From: an uncultured Lachnospiraceae bacterium
GTDB lineage: Bacteria; Bacillota; Clostridia; Lachnospirales; Lachnospiraceae
Length of the DNA stretch: 42,839 bases
NCBI GenBank assembly: GCA_946616835.1
Contig: CAMOJK010000012.1
Span: forward strand, 1 to 42,839
Direction of reading: 5' to 3'
Of the stretch, positions 16,395-24,348 are shown piece after piece; position 1 is the stretch's first letter; each line of letters begins with the position of its first letter. The translations under genes were made by a program, and so were the position numbers. Below the pieces are notes generated by a model, which saw nothing but the letters and a program-made list of their open reading frames with translations, was not told the DNA's origin and made no database searches.

Positions 16395-17639
16395 CTAATA
16401 AAATATATGATGTCCTATCTGCAAACCGGTAAGTCCCTCTATAGGTGTTCTGAAATACAGACAGTTTCCCACATTCGTCTTGCCGCTCATAGCTTCATCA
16501 GCCGCCTGATAACAGCTTGCCGTTGCCCTGTCGTTTGCCAGCGCCAATGCCAGATGTCCATCAAGCACAGGTGAAAACTGCTTATACTGGTATATTACGC
16601 CGGTCACCGTATCGGGATAGCGTGAACTGAGAAGTCTATTGATAACAACCGCCCCAACAGCCACCTGTCCGGCATAAGGCTCTGCTCCGGCCTCGCAATA
16701 GATAAGATTAGCCAAAAGATATCTGTCACCTTCGGCAAAAGTCACCTCCGAAATATTCCTCCATGCAGACTGTGCTGCCAGCTGAGACAGTCTCAGTTCT
16801 TCCTCATACTGAGCCTTAATTGCAGCATACTCAGCTGCTGCAGCCGCAGCTTCGGCTGCCTTCTGATCTACTTCCTGCTCATAGGCATCTGCTGCCGCCT
16901 GTGTCATATTAATATTATCAGCGGTTATGGCTATATTCTCAGCAGTGACGCTTATCAGCCCGTTCACTCTGTTCTGTTCTTCGACGACCTGTTCATGCAT
17001 AGCCTGAAGTTCTTCCATCTCCGCCTCAAGCTCAGCTTCCTTTTCTTCTATTTCATGTTCAGTCTGTACATACTCCTCCAGCATCTTTCTGTCATACGCT
17101 GAAAGAGCTTCTATATAATCAGCATAGTTTAAAAACTCACCAAAATCTTCAGCTGAGAAAAGAATGGCAAGATAGCCATCGCTGCCTCCTTCGTAAAGGA
17201 AGCGTATCCTCGCCTTCATGCTCTCGTACTGATCGATCCTGGTTTCCCGACTTTCTTCAAGCTCTATTGTAGTCTCATTTATCTCTATTTCCTTGAGGTC
17301 TATGGACGCCTCCAGCACCTCCAGATTAGCTGCCACCTCCTGAAGATTTCCGTTAAGGATGGCCATCTGCCCCTGATAGGTATCCTTTACATTTTCAAGT
17401 CCCTGGAGCGTTGCCTGCGTCTGTGCAAGATCCTGTCTGGCTGAATCAAGCTCTGCCTCTTTTTCCTTTTTCTCCCTCTCAGCCTCTTCCAGCTTTTCTT
17501 TCGTATCGGAGACATCATAATAGTTCTGACTACTCATATCTGTTTTGGCAGAAACATCAAGACAGTATGTAAAGAAAAGTACCGAGACAGACAGTGCCCC
17601 TATTATGCGTATTTTGTTTTTAATTTTAAGTCTGTTCAT
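16395..17639 (-). CDS. Coiled-coil cell-wall hydrolase with SleB-type domain
   Basis: A 414-residue secreted wall enzyme. A signal peptide occupies roughly residues 1-31. A long heptad-rich coiled coil (about 40-300, many Glu/Ala/Gln, including LEEAEREKKEKEAELDSA) resembles the PcsB/FtsX-partner type. The C-terminal 110 residues form a Hydrolase_2 domain: LANLIYCEAGAEPYAGQVA, GAVVINRLLSSRYP, YKQFSPVLDGHLAL and YFRTPIEG, the SleB lytic transglycosylase pattern with the likely catalytic Glu in YCEAG. It could act in division or spore-cortex processing. It starts immediately after the dCMP deaminase stop (17640). No peptidoglycan-binding repeats are present. Confidence 0.88.
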   Translation of the reverse strand: MNRLKIKNKIRIIGALSVSVLFFTYCLDVSAKTDMSSQNYYDVSDTKEKLEEAEREKKEKEAELDSARQDLAQTQATLQGLENVKDTYQGQMAILNGNLQEVAANLEVLEASIDLKEIEINETTIELEESRETRIDQYESMKARIRFLYEGGSDGYLAILFSAEDFGEFLNYADYIEALSAYDRKMLEEYVQTEHEIEEKEAELEAEMEELQAMHEQVVEEQNRVNGLISVTAENIAITADNINMTQAAADAYEQEVDQKAAEAAAAAAEYAAIKAQYEEELRLSQLAAQSAWRNISEVTFAEGDRYLLANLIYCEAGAEPYAGQVAVGAVVINRLLSSRYPDTVTGVIYQYKQFSPVLDGHLALALANDRATASCYQAADEAMSGKTNVGNCLYFRTPIEGLTGLQIGHHIFY

Positions 17640-18122
17640 TTAAAGATCTATTTCCGTCTTTCTTCCCGTAGGCTGATACTCGTAATATCTTACGCCTGCA
17701 GCATTAAAAAGCCTCTTTGCCGCAATATTGGAGGGAGTTCCGTCATATTTGTCACATGCATATACGACAGTCTTTATTCCCGCCTGTATTATAGCCTTTG
17801 CACATTCATTGCATGGAAAAAGCGTCACATAAAGCTTGGTTCCTTCCAGTGATCCGCCTCTGTAATTAAGTATGGCATTAAGTTCACTGTGGGTCACATA
17901 AGGATACTTTGTATCCAGCTCATCACCTTCTCTGTCCCAGGGAAATTCATCATCACTGACACCGTTGGGAAAGCCGTTATATCCCATGGATAGTATCTTA
18001 TTATTATCACTTACTATACAAGCTCCCACCTGAGTGTTAGGGTCCTTGGATCTCATGGCCGAAAGCTTTGAAACCCCCATGAAATACTCATCCCATGTGA
18101 TGTAGCCATCTCTCTTTTTCAT
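17640..18122 (-). CDS. dCMP/cytidine deaminase family protein (ComEB-like)
   Basis: A 160-residue zinc-dependent deoxycytidylate deaminase that converts dCMP to dUMP for dTTP synthesis. The zinc and proton-relay residues are His78 and Glu80 (HSELNAIL) and Cys104 and Cys107 (PCNECAKA). The substrate-pocket segment QVGACIVSDNNKILSMGYNG lies near residues 31-50. Length fits the family (150-190). A strong GGGAGGGAG precedes the ATG. It follows rpiB by 36 bases and abuts the SleB-type gene, with the stop directly next to the downstream start. A similar sua5-rpiB-deaminase order is familiar in Firmicutes. Confidence 0.92.
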   Translation of the reverse strand: MKKRDGYITWDEYFMGVSKLSAMRSKDPNTQVGACIVSDNNKILSMGYNGFPNGVSDDEFPWDREGDELDTKYPYVTHSELNAILNYRGGSLEGTKLYVTLFPCNECAKAIIQAGIKTVVYACDKYDGTPSNIAAKRLFNAAGVRYYEYQPTGRKTEIDL

Positions 18123-18158
18123 ATTTTCTCCCTCCCATAATCAGTGCAATGTTTTGAT

Positions 18159-18620
18159 CTAAAGTTCCTCGCCGGCCTCTATCTTAGCTATCTCAGCAAT
18201 TCTTCTGCTATGCTTTTCCTCACCGGAAAAATCAGTAGTCATAAATATTTCTGCGATGGTCTGTGCCATAAATACGGATACTTCCGCAGCTCCCAACGCC
18301 AGTATGTTACTGTCATTATGCAGCCGTGTCATTCTGGCAGTATGCTCATTGTGGCAGAGTGCACAGCGTATGCCCTTCACCTTATTAGCCGCAATACTTG
18401 CGCCGATTCCCGTTGTGCAGATGACTATTCCCTTGTCTGCAGCACCACTTACCACATCATCTGCTACAGGTTTTACAAAAACCGGATAATCAACAGATTC
18501 CAGCCCATAACACCCGCAATCCTTCACTTCGTAGCCCTTCTGCGTCAGAAAGTTTTTAACAGCTTCCTTAAGCTCGAATCCACCATGGTCGCTTCCTATT
18601 GAAATTTTTTTTACCTGCAT
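18159..18620 (-). CDS. rpiB: Ribose-5-phosphate isomerase B
   Basis: A 153-residue RpiB/LacAB-type sugar-phosphate isomerase interconverting ribose-5-phosphate and ribulose-5-phosphate. Hallmarks are SDHGGFELK near the N-terminus (Asp11, His12), catalytic Cys68 in VICTTGIGASIAANKVKGIR, and HNDSNILALGA at about 101-111. The usual CGTGIG is CTTGIG here, a small change next to the catalytic cysteine. AGGAG precedes the ATG. It lies between sua5 and the dCMP deaminase gene with 20-40 base gaps, which suggests one transcript. Activity on allose-phosphate or a related sugar cannot be excluded from sequence. Confidence 0.93.
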   Translation of the reverse strand: MQVKKISIGSDHGGFELKEAVKNFLTQKGYEVKDCGCYGLESVDYPVFVKPVADDVVSGAADKGIVICTTGIGASIAANKVKGIRCALCHNEHTARMTRLHNDSNILALGAAEVSVFMAQTIAEIFMTTDFSGEEKHSRRIAEIAKIEAGEEL

Positions 18621-18647
18621 ATTGATCTCCTGAATTCATCAAAATAG

Positions 18648-19697
18648 TTACATTTTCTTAACTCTGTACCCTGCTGCCTTAAGCAGCCTGTTCATTACCG
18701 CCTGTCCGAATCCGTCCTCACTGAAGCCCTCTGAAAAGATTACATCCACTCTCTCTTCATCAAATTCCCTCAGTATACGGTAAATATTTCTTGCTATCTC
18801 ATGCTCGTCAGACCTGCTGCCTGCATTTTTTATAACATCTGCCCTTATACGGGACAAGGTTTCATCCGTACATAATACTCCGGTACGCTGACCATTGGAA
18901 GCAGCCTTGCAGACCTCTTCATTTATAGTCCTTATGACATCCTCCATATCCCCCTCTACTATCGTCATTTCCCCGCGGGGTGCATAATGACGATATTTCA
19001 TTCCGGGAGCCTTCGGTGCCTTTTTATCAGTTCCGGACATTATGGTAGTGTCAGCATCCACCTGTCCCAGCACCCTTTCCAGCATTTCTCTTGTAATATA
19101 GCCGGGCCGAAGTATCATAGGTGGTTCCACAGTCAGATCAACTATGGTGGATTCAACGCCTATCCCCACTTCACCGCCATCTATTATCATATCTATCCTG
19201 CCGTCTAAGTCTTCCCGCACATGCGCTGCAAGTGTGGGGCTCGGGCGTCCGGAAGCATTTGCGCTTGGAGCTGCAATGTACCCGCCGGCTGCTTTTATAA
19301 ATTCAAGCGCCACGGCATGATCAGGCATTCGTATAGCTACAGTATCCAGTCCGCCGGTAGTCTCATAGGGTACAGCATCACTTTTTTCTACTATCATGGT
19401 TAAAGGCCCCGGCCAAAAATTCTCTGCCAAAACCTTCATTGTCTTCGGGACTTCCTTACATATATAAGGAAGGTGCTCCATATCCGCAATATGCACTATA
19501 AGTGGATTATCCGAAGGCCGTCCCTTTGCCGCGTATATCTTTCTGGAAGACTCTGCCTGCAGCGCATCCCCACCCAGACCATATACAGTCTCTGTAGGGA
19601 AAGCCACAAGACCGCCATTTTTTATAATATCCCCGGCTCTTAATATAACTTCTTCATCGATCTCATTAGGATCGATAACTGTAAATTCAGTATTCAT
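18648..19697 (-). CDS. L-threonylcarbamoyladenylate synthase (Sua5/TsaC family)
   Basis: A 349-residue Sua5-type enzyme that makes threonylcarbamoyl-AMP from Thr, bicarbonate and ATP for tRNA t6A37. The N-terminal YrdC domain (about 1-210) shows GGLVAFPTETVYGLGGDA, AKGRPSDNPLIVHI, FWPGPLTMIVEKSD and SANASGRPSPT. The linker PKAPGMKYRHYAPRGEMTIV and the C-terminal Sua5 domain (about 235-349) give the long form. AGGA precedes the ATG. It follows the GH18 gene by 41 bases and precedes rpiB by 27, so it is probably in the same operon. The call is firm; only the Sua5 versus TsaC naming is a matter of convention. Confidence 0.94.
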   Translation of the reverse strand: MNTEFTVIDPNEIDEEVILRAGDIIKNGGLVAFPTETVYGLGGDALQAESSRKIYAAKGRPSDNPLIVHIADMEHLPYICKEVPKTMKVLAENFWPGPLTMIVEKSDAVPYETTGGLDTVAIRMPDHAVALEFIKAAGGYIAAPSANASGRPSPTLAAHVREDLDGRIDMIIDGGEVGIGVESTIVDLTVEPPMILRPGYITREMLERVLGQVDADTTIMSGTDKKAPKAPGMKYRHYAPRGEMTIVEGDMEDVIRTINEEVCKAASNGQRTGVLCTDETLSRIRADVIKNAGSRSDEHEIARNIYRILREFDEERVDVIFSEGFSEDGFGQAVMNRLLKAAGYRVKKM

Positions 19698-19738
19698 TTA
19701 TCCTGTTAATTACTATCCGGCTGTTTTTATTTCAGCCT

Positions 19739-21748
19739 TTACTTAATTATCTCATCTATCCAGTTCCAGGTTCCTTCGGCTTCAAGCCCCAAACGCCAGC
19801 CGGCGATGTTGTGTACGCCCTTTTCAGCCAGAACATTCAGCTTAGCCCGCATGGAAGCCTCATCCTCAAGCCATATCATGTATTTTGCCGTACCATCCTG
19901 ATATTCGCCGTAATTCTGGCAAAGCTCCTCATCCCATACAGGTGTTACGCCTCTGTTAGCCAGGAAATCCGAAGCAGCCGTCATTCCCACGGAATCAGAA
20001 TGTGTTTCAGTACCTTCAGCACGCCATATCCTGGTATAGAAAGGCAGAGCACTTATTATCTTTTCTGTCGGGACTCCCAGCTCCAGTGAATCATCAACTC
20101 CCTTTTCCACAAAAGGAAGTGACGATACGGATCCCGGATCCGAGCCGCTCCAGTGCTCATCATACTGCATCAGTACAACATAGTCAGCAACCAGCCCCTG
20201 CTCACCATAATTATAATACCGATTACCCTGGTTGGGCGGATAATCATCCACTGAAAGCACTATTCCGGCTCTCCTCGTCTCTATCGACAATTCTCTCAGG
20301 AACTGCACATAATGCGGTCCGGTCCTAGAATCTATACGCTCTATGTCTATATTCAGACCATCCAGTCCGTACGTCTCCACACTTGCCATCAGCTTTTCAA
20401 TAAGCTGCTTTCTTTTTGAAGAAGACGAGAAGAGTGCATATTCATCAACATCATTTGTCATATCCTCGAAAAGTGCCCACACCTGGTACCCCTTGGCATG
20501 TGCCGCCTCCACATAGGCAGAGCTTCCCAGATCCGTATACTCACCTTCCTCGTCCTTTAGGAAAAACCATGTTGGCGATACAGTATTAAGCCCGTTTGCA
20601 GAAACCGTCAGGCTCTCCATTGCCTTGCCATTATCCGGACCTGCACTTATCTGATGAAATCCCAGCAGTATGCGTTCATCTGAAGTAAGTGCCGCAGCGC
20701 TATAATCAGCCACCGGATCGTAAGCACCGGTAACAGGCGTCGGATTTTCATCCGCATAATCTTTAAGCTTACTGTTTTCCACATATCCGATAAAGCAGTC
20801 GTTTGTCTTTATCTTTGTCCAATTTTCCATGGTTTCAAGAACTTCGACTTTTTCACCTGCATCAAGTGCTCTCAGCACATCGCTCTTTACACCGCCCTGA
20901 TATCTCACATGGGTACTCTCCGCAACAGTTGCAACCCTGTCTGTTCCCCACTGAGTATAAACCTGCATTCTGTTAGGATCAGGGAAATACTCATATGAAA
21001 AATCATCAAAAAGCTTCACATAATCTGCAGCTATATATACTACGCCGTCCGTTGTACGCTTTGCCGGATCGTAATCCGTCTGCACCCTGCCTCCGTCCGT
21101 CTGGTAAAAGCTGCCGGAATCATCAATAGAAACTCTGTATATATCATTAGAAGTGGTATAAAGCAAAACACCTTCTTCTTCATTAATATAAAATCTCTTT
21201 GTAAAAAGATCATAAACTGTCTCTGATGAAAAATAAACCTTTCCATCTAACAGCTTCGCCCTTGATTCAAGTCTCTCATCCTGCAGAATAATGGCTATAT
21301 CTTCATCGGAAAAAAGCCTGAAATATTCATTCATATCCGCAGTCTCTGTGGAGTAGGAATATTTTTCGGGATAAAGTACCATCAGGATCGTGTGCATGCC
21401 AAAGCCCTCACCACTGTCCATGGCCAGCTTTATCCTGTTTCCAAAGGCAACTATTATAACCACTACGATAAGCAATATGGCAACCAGTGCAGCAATCAGC
21501 TTATGGAAAAATGACTTAATCATGTCTCTGTCCGGTTCGTCCGGATCCTGTACAGGACGCCTGCGATTCACAGGCTTTCTGCCTTTCCTGACGGCTGACT
21601 TATCATCAGACCTGCCCGAAGACTTAGCCGCTGATTTAGCTCTTCCGGAAGGTACATACTCCCGCACATCCGAATCATCATATGCCGGAGTCCGCTTTTT
21701 TCTGGTCACCTTTCTTGATCTTTTATGTTCGTTTCTTTCTTCACTCAT
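19739..21748 (-). CDS. Membrane-anchored GH18 wall/spore-type glycosidase with SH3 domain
   Basis: A 669-residue protein. The N-terminus is basic and hydrophilic (about 75 residues of Arg/Lys/Ser-rich sequence), followed by one TM at about 81-103. A beta-rich domain resembling the copper-amine-oxidase N-domain group follows, then a bacterial SH3 domain at about 270-330 and a GH18 domain from about 360. The GH18 catalytic motif is LDGLNIDIE, with Asp463, Asp468 and the acid Glu470. Members cleave N-acetylglucosamine-containing peptidoglycan or spore cortex. The ATG at 21748 is preferred, with AAGGT upstream; the 22 codons before it read like untranslated leader. A promoter lies at 21873-21901. 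Confidence 0.87.
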   Translation of the reverse strand: MSEERNEHKRSRKVTRKKRTPAYDDSDVREYVPSGRAKSAAKSSGRSDDKSAVRKGRKPVNRRRPVQDPDEPDRDMIKSFFHKLIAALVAILLIVVVIIVAFGNRIKLAMDSGEGFGMHTILMVLYPEKYSYSTETADMNEYFRLFSDEDIAIILQDERLESRAKLLDGKVYFSSETVYDLFTKRFYINEEEGVLLYTTSNDIYRVSIDDSGSFYQTDGGRVQTDYDPAKRTTDGVVYIAADYVKLFDDFSYEYFPDPNRMQVYTQWGTDRVATVAESTHVRYQGGVKSDVLRALDAGEKVEVLETMENWTKIKTNDCFIGYVENSKLKDYADENPTPVTGAYDPVADYSAAALTSDERILLGFHQISAGPDNGKAMESLTVSANGLNTVSPTWFFLKDEEGEYTDLGSSAYVEAAHAKGYQVWALFEDMTNDVDEYALFSSSSKRKQLIEKLMASVETYGLDGLNIDIERIDSRTGPHYVQFLRELSIETRRAGIVLSVDDYPPNQGNRYYNYGEQGLVADYVVLMQYDEHWSGSDPGSVSSLPFVEKGVDDSLELGVPTEKIISALPFYTRIWRAEGTETHSDSVGMTAASDFLANRGVTPVWDEELCQNYGEYQDGTAKYMIWLEDEASMRAKLNVLAEKGVHNIAGWRLGLEAEGTWNWIDEIIK

Positions 21749-21872
21749 TGTGTCTACCTTATGTATCCCCTGCAAATACAGCTGTCCGGGACATGTCAGT
21801 CCTGCCGACAGCAATTATATACCATTAAAAAACATCAGGGCGATATACCACCACTTTACATAACACCACTAT

Positions 21873-21901
21873 AGTATAACAGACCGCAGCGTTATAGTCA
21901 C
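21873..21901 (-). promoter_or_regulatory. Promoter for the GH18-sua5-rpiB gene series
   Basis: GTGACT (21901-21896), a 17-base spacer and TATACT (21878-21873) on the minus strand, about 125 bases before the GH18 start. Phased A-tracts lie roughly 100-155 bases further upstream. Confidence 0.55.
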
Positions 21902-22003
21902 CTAAAATCTTCGGACAGCTTTTATCACGGCACTTTGTCTGAGAAGGTCCTGCCGCAGATGTACATGAACAGTTTTATCCGAAGATACCACCCTGCACTC
22001 CCC

Positions 22004-22056
22004 AAAGCCTCCAAAATCTACAAAAACTTCCGAAAGATCCCAAAAGCTTCCAAAAA
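22004..22056. repeat. Six A-tracts in helical phase (predicted curved DNA)
   Basis: A-tracts of 3, 4, 5, 3, 4 and 5 bases start at 22004, 22013, 22022, 22033, 22042 and 22052, spaced 9, 9, 11, 9 and 10 bases. On the minus strand this reads as degenerate 10-base units of the type TTTTGGAAGC. A-tracts repeated about every 10 bases are known to give intrinsic bending. Confidence 0.65.
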
Positions 22057-22161
22057 GAAGATATCCGTGAAATACCCCATGCAGCGGTGTCAGGCGGCTT
22101 TTTGCCGCGGTCTGTGGAAATGTAAGATGCGCGAAGTGCCAAATAAAATAAAAAATAAGAA

Positions 22162-22190
22162 TGTATTAAGTGTATTATTTTGTATTATTT
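22162..22190. repeat. Tandem 10-base AT-rich repeat
   Basis: Two exact copies of TGTATTATTT at 22171-22180 and 22181-22190, preceded by the related TGTATTAAG at 22162-22170. No known protein-binding motif is recognised. Confidence 0.6.
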
Positions 22191-22267
22191 GTGCTACTTC
22201 AGGATTCAATATTCCAGAATAATTTCAGAAAAGTGAAACCAATTCTTTAGAAATAAAGATCACCGAT

Positions 22268-22283
22268 CAGGTATAATTACCTG
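22268..22283. promoter_or_regulatory. Inverted repeat CAGGTA/TACCTG
   Basis: A perfect 6-bp dyad around TAAT that also contains TATAAT (22272-22277) on the plus strand. No matching -35 box is visible, so promoter function is doubtful. Confidence 0.25.
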
Positions 22284-22416
22284 TAAGACAGTCCCTACCG
22301 GGACTCAGATGTAAAGAAGTTTTAAAAAACTCCGGCAGATCAACGCTCCCTTCCGGCACGCATATTTCCGCATTCATCTTACAAAAAACATTATAAAAAG
22401 ACAAAATATAAAAATC

Positions 22417-22438
22417 AAGGGGGAATTTCTTCCCCCTT
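22417..22438 (-). terminator. Terminator after the tautomerase gene
   Basis: AAGGGGGAA and TTCCCCCTT form a perfect 9-bp stem with a TTTC loop, about 90 bases past the tautomerase stop. On the minus strand the stem is followed by GATTTTTATATTTTG, a U-rich tract. Confidence 0.65.
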
Positions 22439-22524
22439 AACATATTAATCTGCCATAGCATTTTTAAATATCTGCCCCCAATGCTTGCCTGCTTATGCCG
22501 ACAGCACGCAACTGAAAGCCTCAG

Positions 22525-22869
22525 TTAGAAATTACTTCCGTTCCAGCCCCAGTCCATAGACGCAGCATATTTAATATACATGTGGTCCGGTGCGATTCCC
22601 AGCACATCACCATAAATCTTTGTAAGCTCTGCTGTCATCTTGCGGAAAGCAGCGTCATCTTCGCCGCCGTATATATTTACCTGTACAAAAGCGATCGGCT
22701 CAGAGTCATCCCCCCTGAAATACATGCTCTGCTCATCAGCTATATTCACCATCAGCCATGATTCACTCTTTCCCGGAATTATGGCAATAGCCTGCCCCAG
22801 GCGCTGCTTTAACTCAGTCTTCTGCTCAGGCGACACCTTTACACTTACTTTTGAATCAATAAACGGCAT
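22525..22869 (-). CDS. MIF-like tautomerase
   Basis: A 114-residue protein of the macrophage-migration-inhibitory-factor/phenylpyruvate tautomerase family. The start MPFIDSKVSVKVSPEQK leaves Pro as residue 1 after Met removal, the catalytic base of the superfamily. The signature segments ESWLMVNI and AFVQVNIYGG follow, with the C-terminal block IAPDHMYIKYAASMDWGWNG, as in MIF. The ATG at 22869 is chosen because AGGAGG lies a few bases before it, and because catalysis needs Pro directly after Met; a longer reading frame would destroy this. It diverges from the thioredoxin reductase operon. Physiological substrate unknown. Confidence 0.9.
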   Translation of the reverse strand: MPFIDSKVSVKVSPEQKTELKQRLGQAIAIIPGKSESWLMVNIADEQSMYFRGDDSEPIAFVQVNIYGGEDDAAFRKMTAELTKIYGDVLGIAPDHMYIKYAASMDWGWNGSNF

Positions 22870-22987
22870 TCTATTTTCCTCCTCTTTAATGAATTGTTTT
22901 AGATACATATTTTTCATTTTATCAGATAAACTGTCATATAAAAATGTTTTACACAGTCTGCTGTCACATTATTACTTGTGTTGACAC

Positions 22988-23016
22988 TTGACATTTAAAA
23001 TTTAATTGTATAAAAT
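22988..23016 (+). promoter_or_regulatory. Promoter with overlapping OhrR-like operator for the redox operon
   Basis: TTGACA (22988-22993), a 17-base spacer and TAAAAT (23011-23016). Within the spacer, TAAAATT-T-AATTGTA (22996-23010) is an imperfect palindrome close to the TACAATT/AATTGTA half-sites bound by B. subtilis OhrR. The third gene of this operon encodes an OhrR-like regulator, so autoregulation is likely. A second TTGACA sits at 22981. Confidence 0.6.
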
Positions 23017-23072
23017 CTATTTGTAAGCAATTAGGATTTGTATTAAATATCATGACAAACGGAGGCTTCGCC

Positions 23073-23936
23073 ATGGAAAGATACGACATAGCAATAATCG
23101 GCACCGGTCCTGCGGGATTAGAAGCAGCCCTCACCGCAAAGCTCAGGAATAAAAATATACTGCTTCTCGGAAGCGAAGAACTTAGTCCCAAAATAGATTC
23201 TGCCCACGAGATTAAAAATTATCTCGGTCTTCCGAATATAAGCGGAAGCAGCATGAAGGAAGCATTTTCCGGGCACCTTAAGGCAATGGACATAACCATT
23301 ACCCCAGACCGTGCCGCTGCAATTTACGCAATGGGCGATTTTTTCGCAATTCAGGGACACGCCGGTAATTACGAGTCAAGCACCGTCATACTTGCAAGCG
23401 GCGTATCAGCCGAAAAGCCTTTCCCCGGGGAGAAGGAAAATCTTGGTCGAGGAGTCAGCTACTGTGCAACCTGCGATGCATCCTTATATAAGGGAAAAAG
23501 CGCAATAGTCGCAGCCTATAGTGCAAAGGAAGAAGCTGAGGCAGCTTTCCTTGCAGAGATTGCCGATAAGGTTTATTACATTCCTGTCTATAACGGATGT
23601 GACACTGCACCTGTCGGGACCGAGCTTATCACCGGGGTTAAGCCTGCAGCAATAGAAAAAACAGCTAGCGGTATGATGGCTCTCAGATACGAAAATGGTG
23701 AAACAACGGAAGCTAACGGGATCTTTATCCTGAGGGAAAACATAGCTCCCACTGACCTGGTACCCGGACTTGAAATAAAAGACGGACATGTGGTAACAGA
23801 CAGAAAAATGGCAACGAATCTTGCAGGGCTTTTTGCCTGCGGAGATATAACCGGCACTCCCTATCAGTATGCAAAGGCAGCCGGTGAAGGTAATGTGGCA
23901 GCACTATCGGCTGTAAGCTTTCTATCCGGAAAGTAA
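23073..23936 (+). CDS. Flavin thioredoxin reductase lacking the NADPH motif (FFTR-like)
   Basis: A 287-residue two-domain flavoprotein of the thioredoxin reductase family. FAD-binding GTGPAG is at 10-15, the redox pair is CATCD at 131-135, and the C-terminal FAD motif is LAGLFACGDITGTPYQYAKA. The second Rossmann segment, which in NADPH enzymes reads like VVGGGDSAxEEA, is here IVAAYSAKEEAEAA, with the glycines gone, and no arginine-rich NADPH-phosphate loop is seen. This matches the ferredoxin-dependent flavin thioredoxin reductases described in clostridia. The ATG at 23073 has GGAGG seven bases before it; an ATG at 23052 has none. Thioredoxin follows about 90 bases downstream. The electron donor is inferred. 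Confidence 0.88.
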   Translation: MERYDIAIIGTGPAGLEAALTAKLRNKNILLLGSEELSPKIDSAHEIKNYLGLPNISGSSMKEAFSGHLKAMDITITPDRAAAIYAMGDFFAIQGHAGNYESSTVILASGVSAEKPFPGEKENLGRGVSYCATCDASLYKGKSAIVAAYSAKEEAEAAFLAEIADKVYYIPVYNGCDTAPVGTELITGVKPAAIEKTASGMMALRYENGETTEANGIFILRENIAPTDLVPGLEIKDGHVVTDRKMATNLAGLFACGDITGTPYQYAKAAGEGNVAALSAVSFLSGK

Positions 23937-24023
23937 AGCAGCACATCAGGTGTCACATAATTTATCAGAAAACAGACTGAATTTACAAAACCGATTTCAA
24001 ATTTAAAACAGGAGGAAATTATT

Positions 24024-24335
24024 ATGGTTAAAAAGATTTCAGAAAAAGACTACGCAACAATGGACAAGTCCGGACTCAAGGTCATTGATTTTTCAGCTAC
24101 ATGGTGCGGTCCCTGCCGTATGCTCGCCCCCGTACTTGAGCAGGTATCGGAAAAATATGAGGGAAGCGTCGAATTTTACAATGTAGATGTTGATGAGAGT
24201 CCCAGCCTTGCAGAGGAATTTAACATAATGAGTGTTCCTGCAGTCTTCTTTATTAAAGACGGCGCCGTAGCCGGCTCAAACATAGGCTTTGTTCCCGCAG
24301 ACAGGATCACAGAACTGGTTGAGCAGTTTAAATAA
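24024..24335 (+). CDS. Thioredoxin
   Basis: A 103-residue classical thioredoxin. The active site is ATWCGPCRM (Cys28, Cys31), the cis-Pro is in the MSVPAVFF loop, and the buried Asp is in VIDFSATW. An AGGAGG precedes the ATG. It is the natural electron acceptor of the reductase encoded just upstream and would reduce disulfides in ribonucleotide reductase, peroxiredoxins and other cytoplasmic partners. It ends 13 bases before the OhrR-like gene, so the three are probably co-transcribed. C-terminal residues ADRITELVEQFK fit the last helix. The call is firm. Confidence 0.95.
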   Translation: MVKKISEKDYATMDKSGLKVIDFSATWCGPCRMLAPVLEQVSEKYEGSVEFYNVDVDESPSLAEEFNIMSVPAVFFIKDGAVAGSNIGFVPADRITELVEQFK

Positions 24336-24348
24336 TGGTGTGGGTGAT

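Larger units (their letters stand above)
21902..22416. other. Intergenic region without a convincing gene
   Basis: About 500 bases between the GH18 promoter and the terminator after the tautomerase gene. It holds a phased A-tract array (22004-22056), a small GCGGC/GCCGC hairpin near 22095, a run of 10-base AT-rich repeats (22162-22190), an inverted repeat CAGGTA/TACCTG (22268-22283) and a short GTCCC/GGGAC hairpin near 22291. A lysine-rich plus-strand frame at 21935-22222 starts with TTG and lacks a ribosome binding site. Confidence 0.6.

Noticed and set aside
21999-22060. The 10-base periodic pattern as a CRISPR array
   Set aside because: The units are degenerate, about 10 bases long and have no spacers; no cas gene is nearby.
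21935-22222. A 95-codon lysine-rich plus-strand reading frame
   Set aside because: It starts with TTG, has no ribosome binding site and shows no family features; its Lys/Ser pattern follows from the phased A-tracts.
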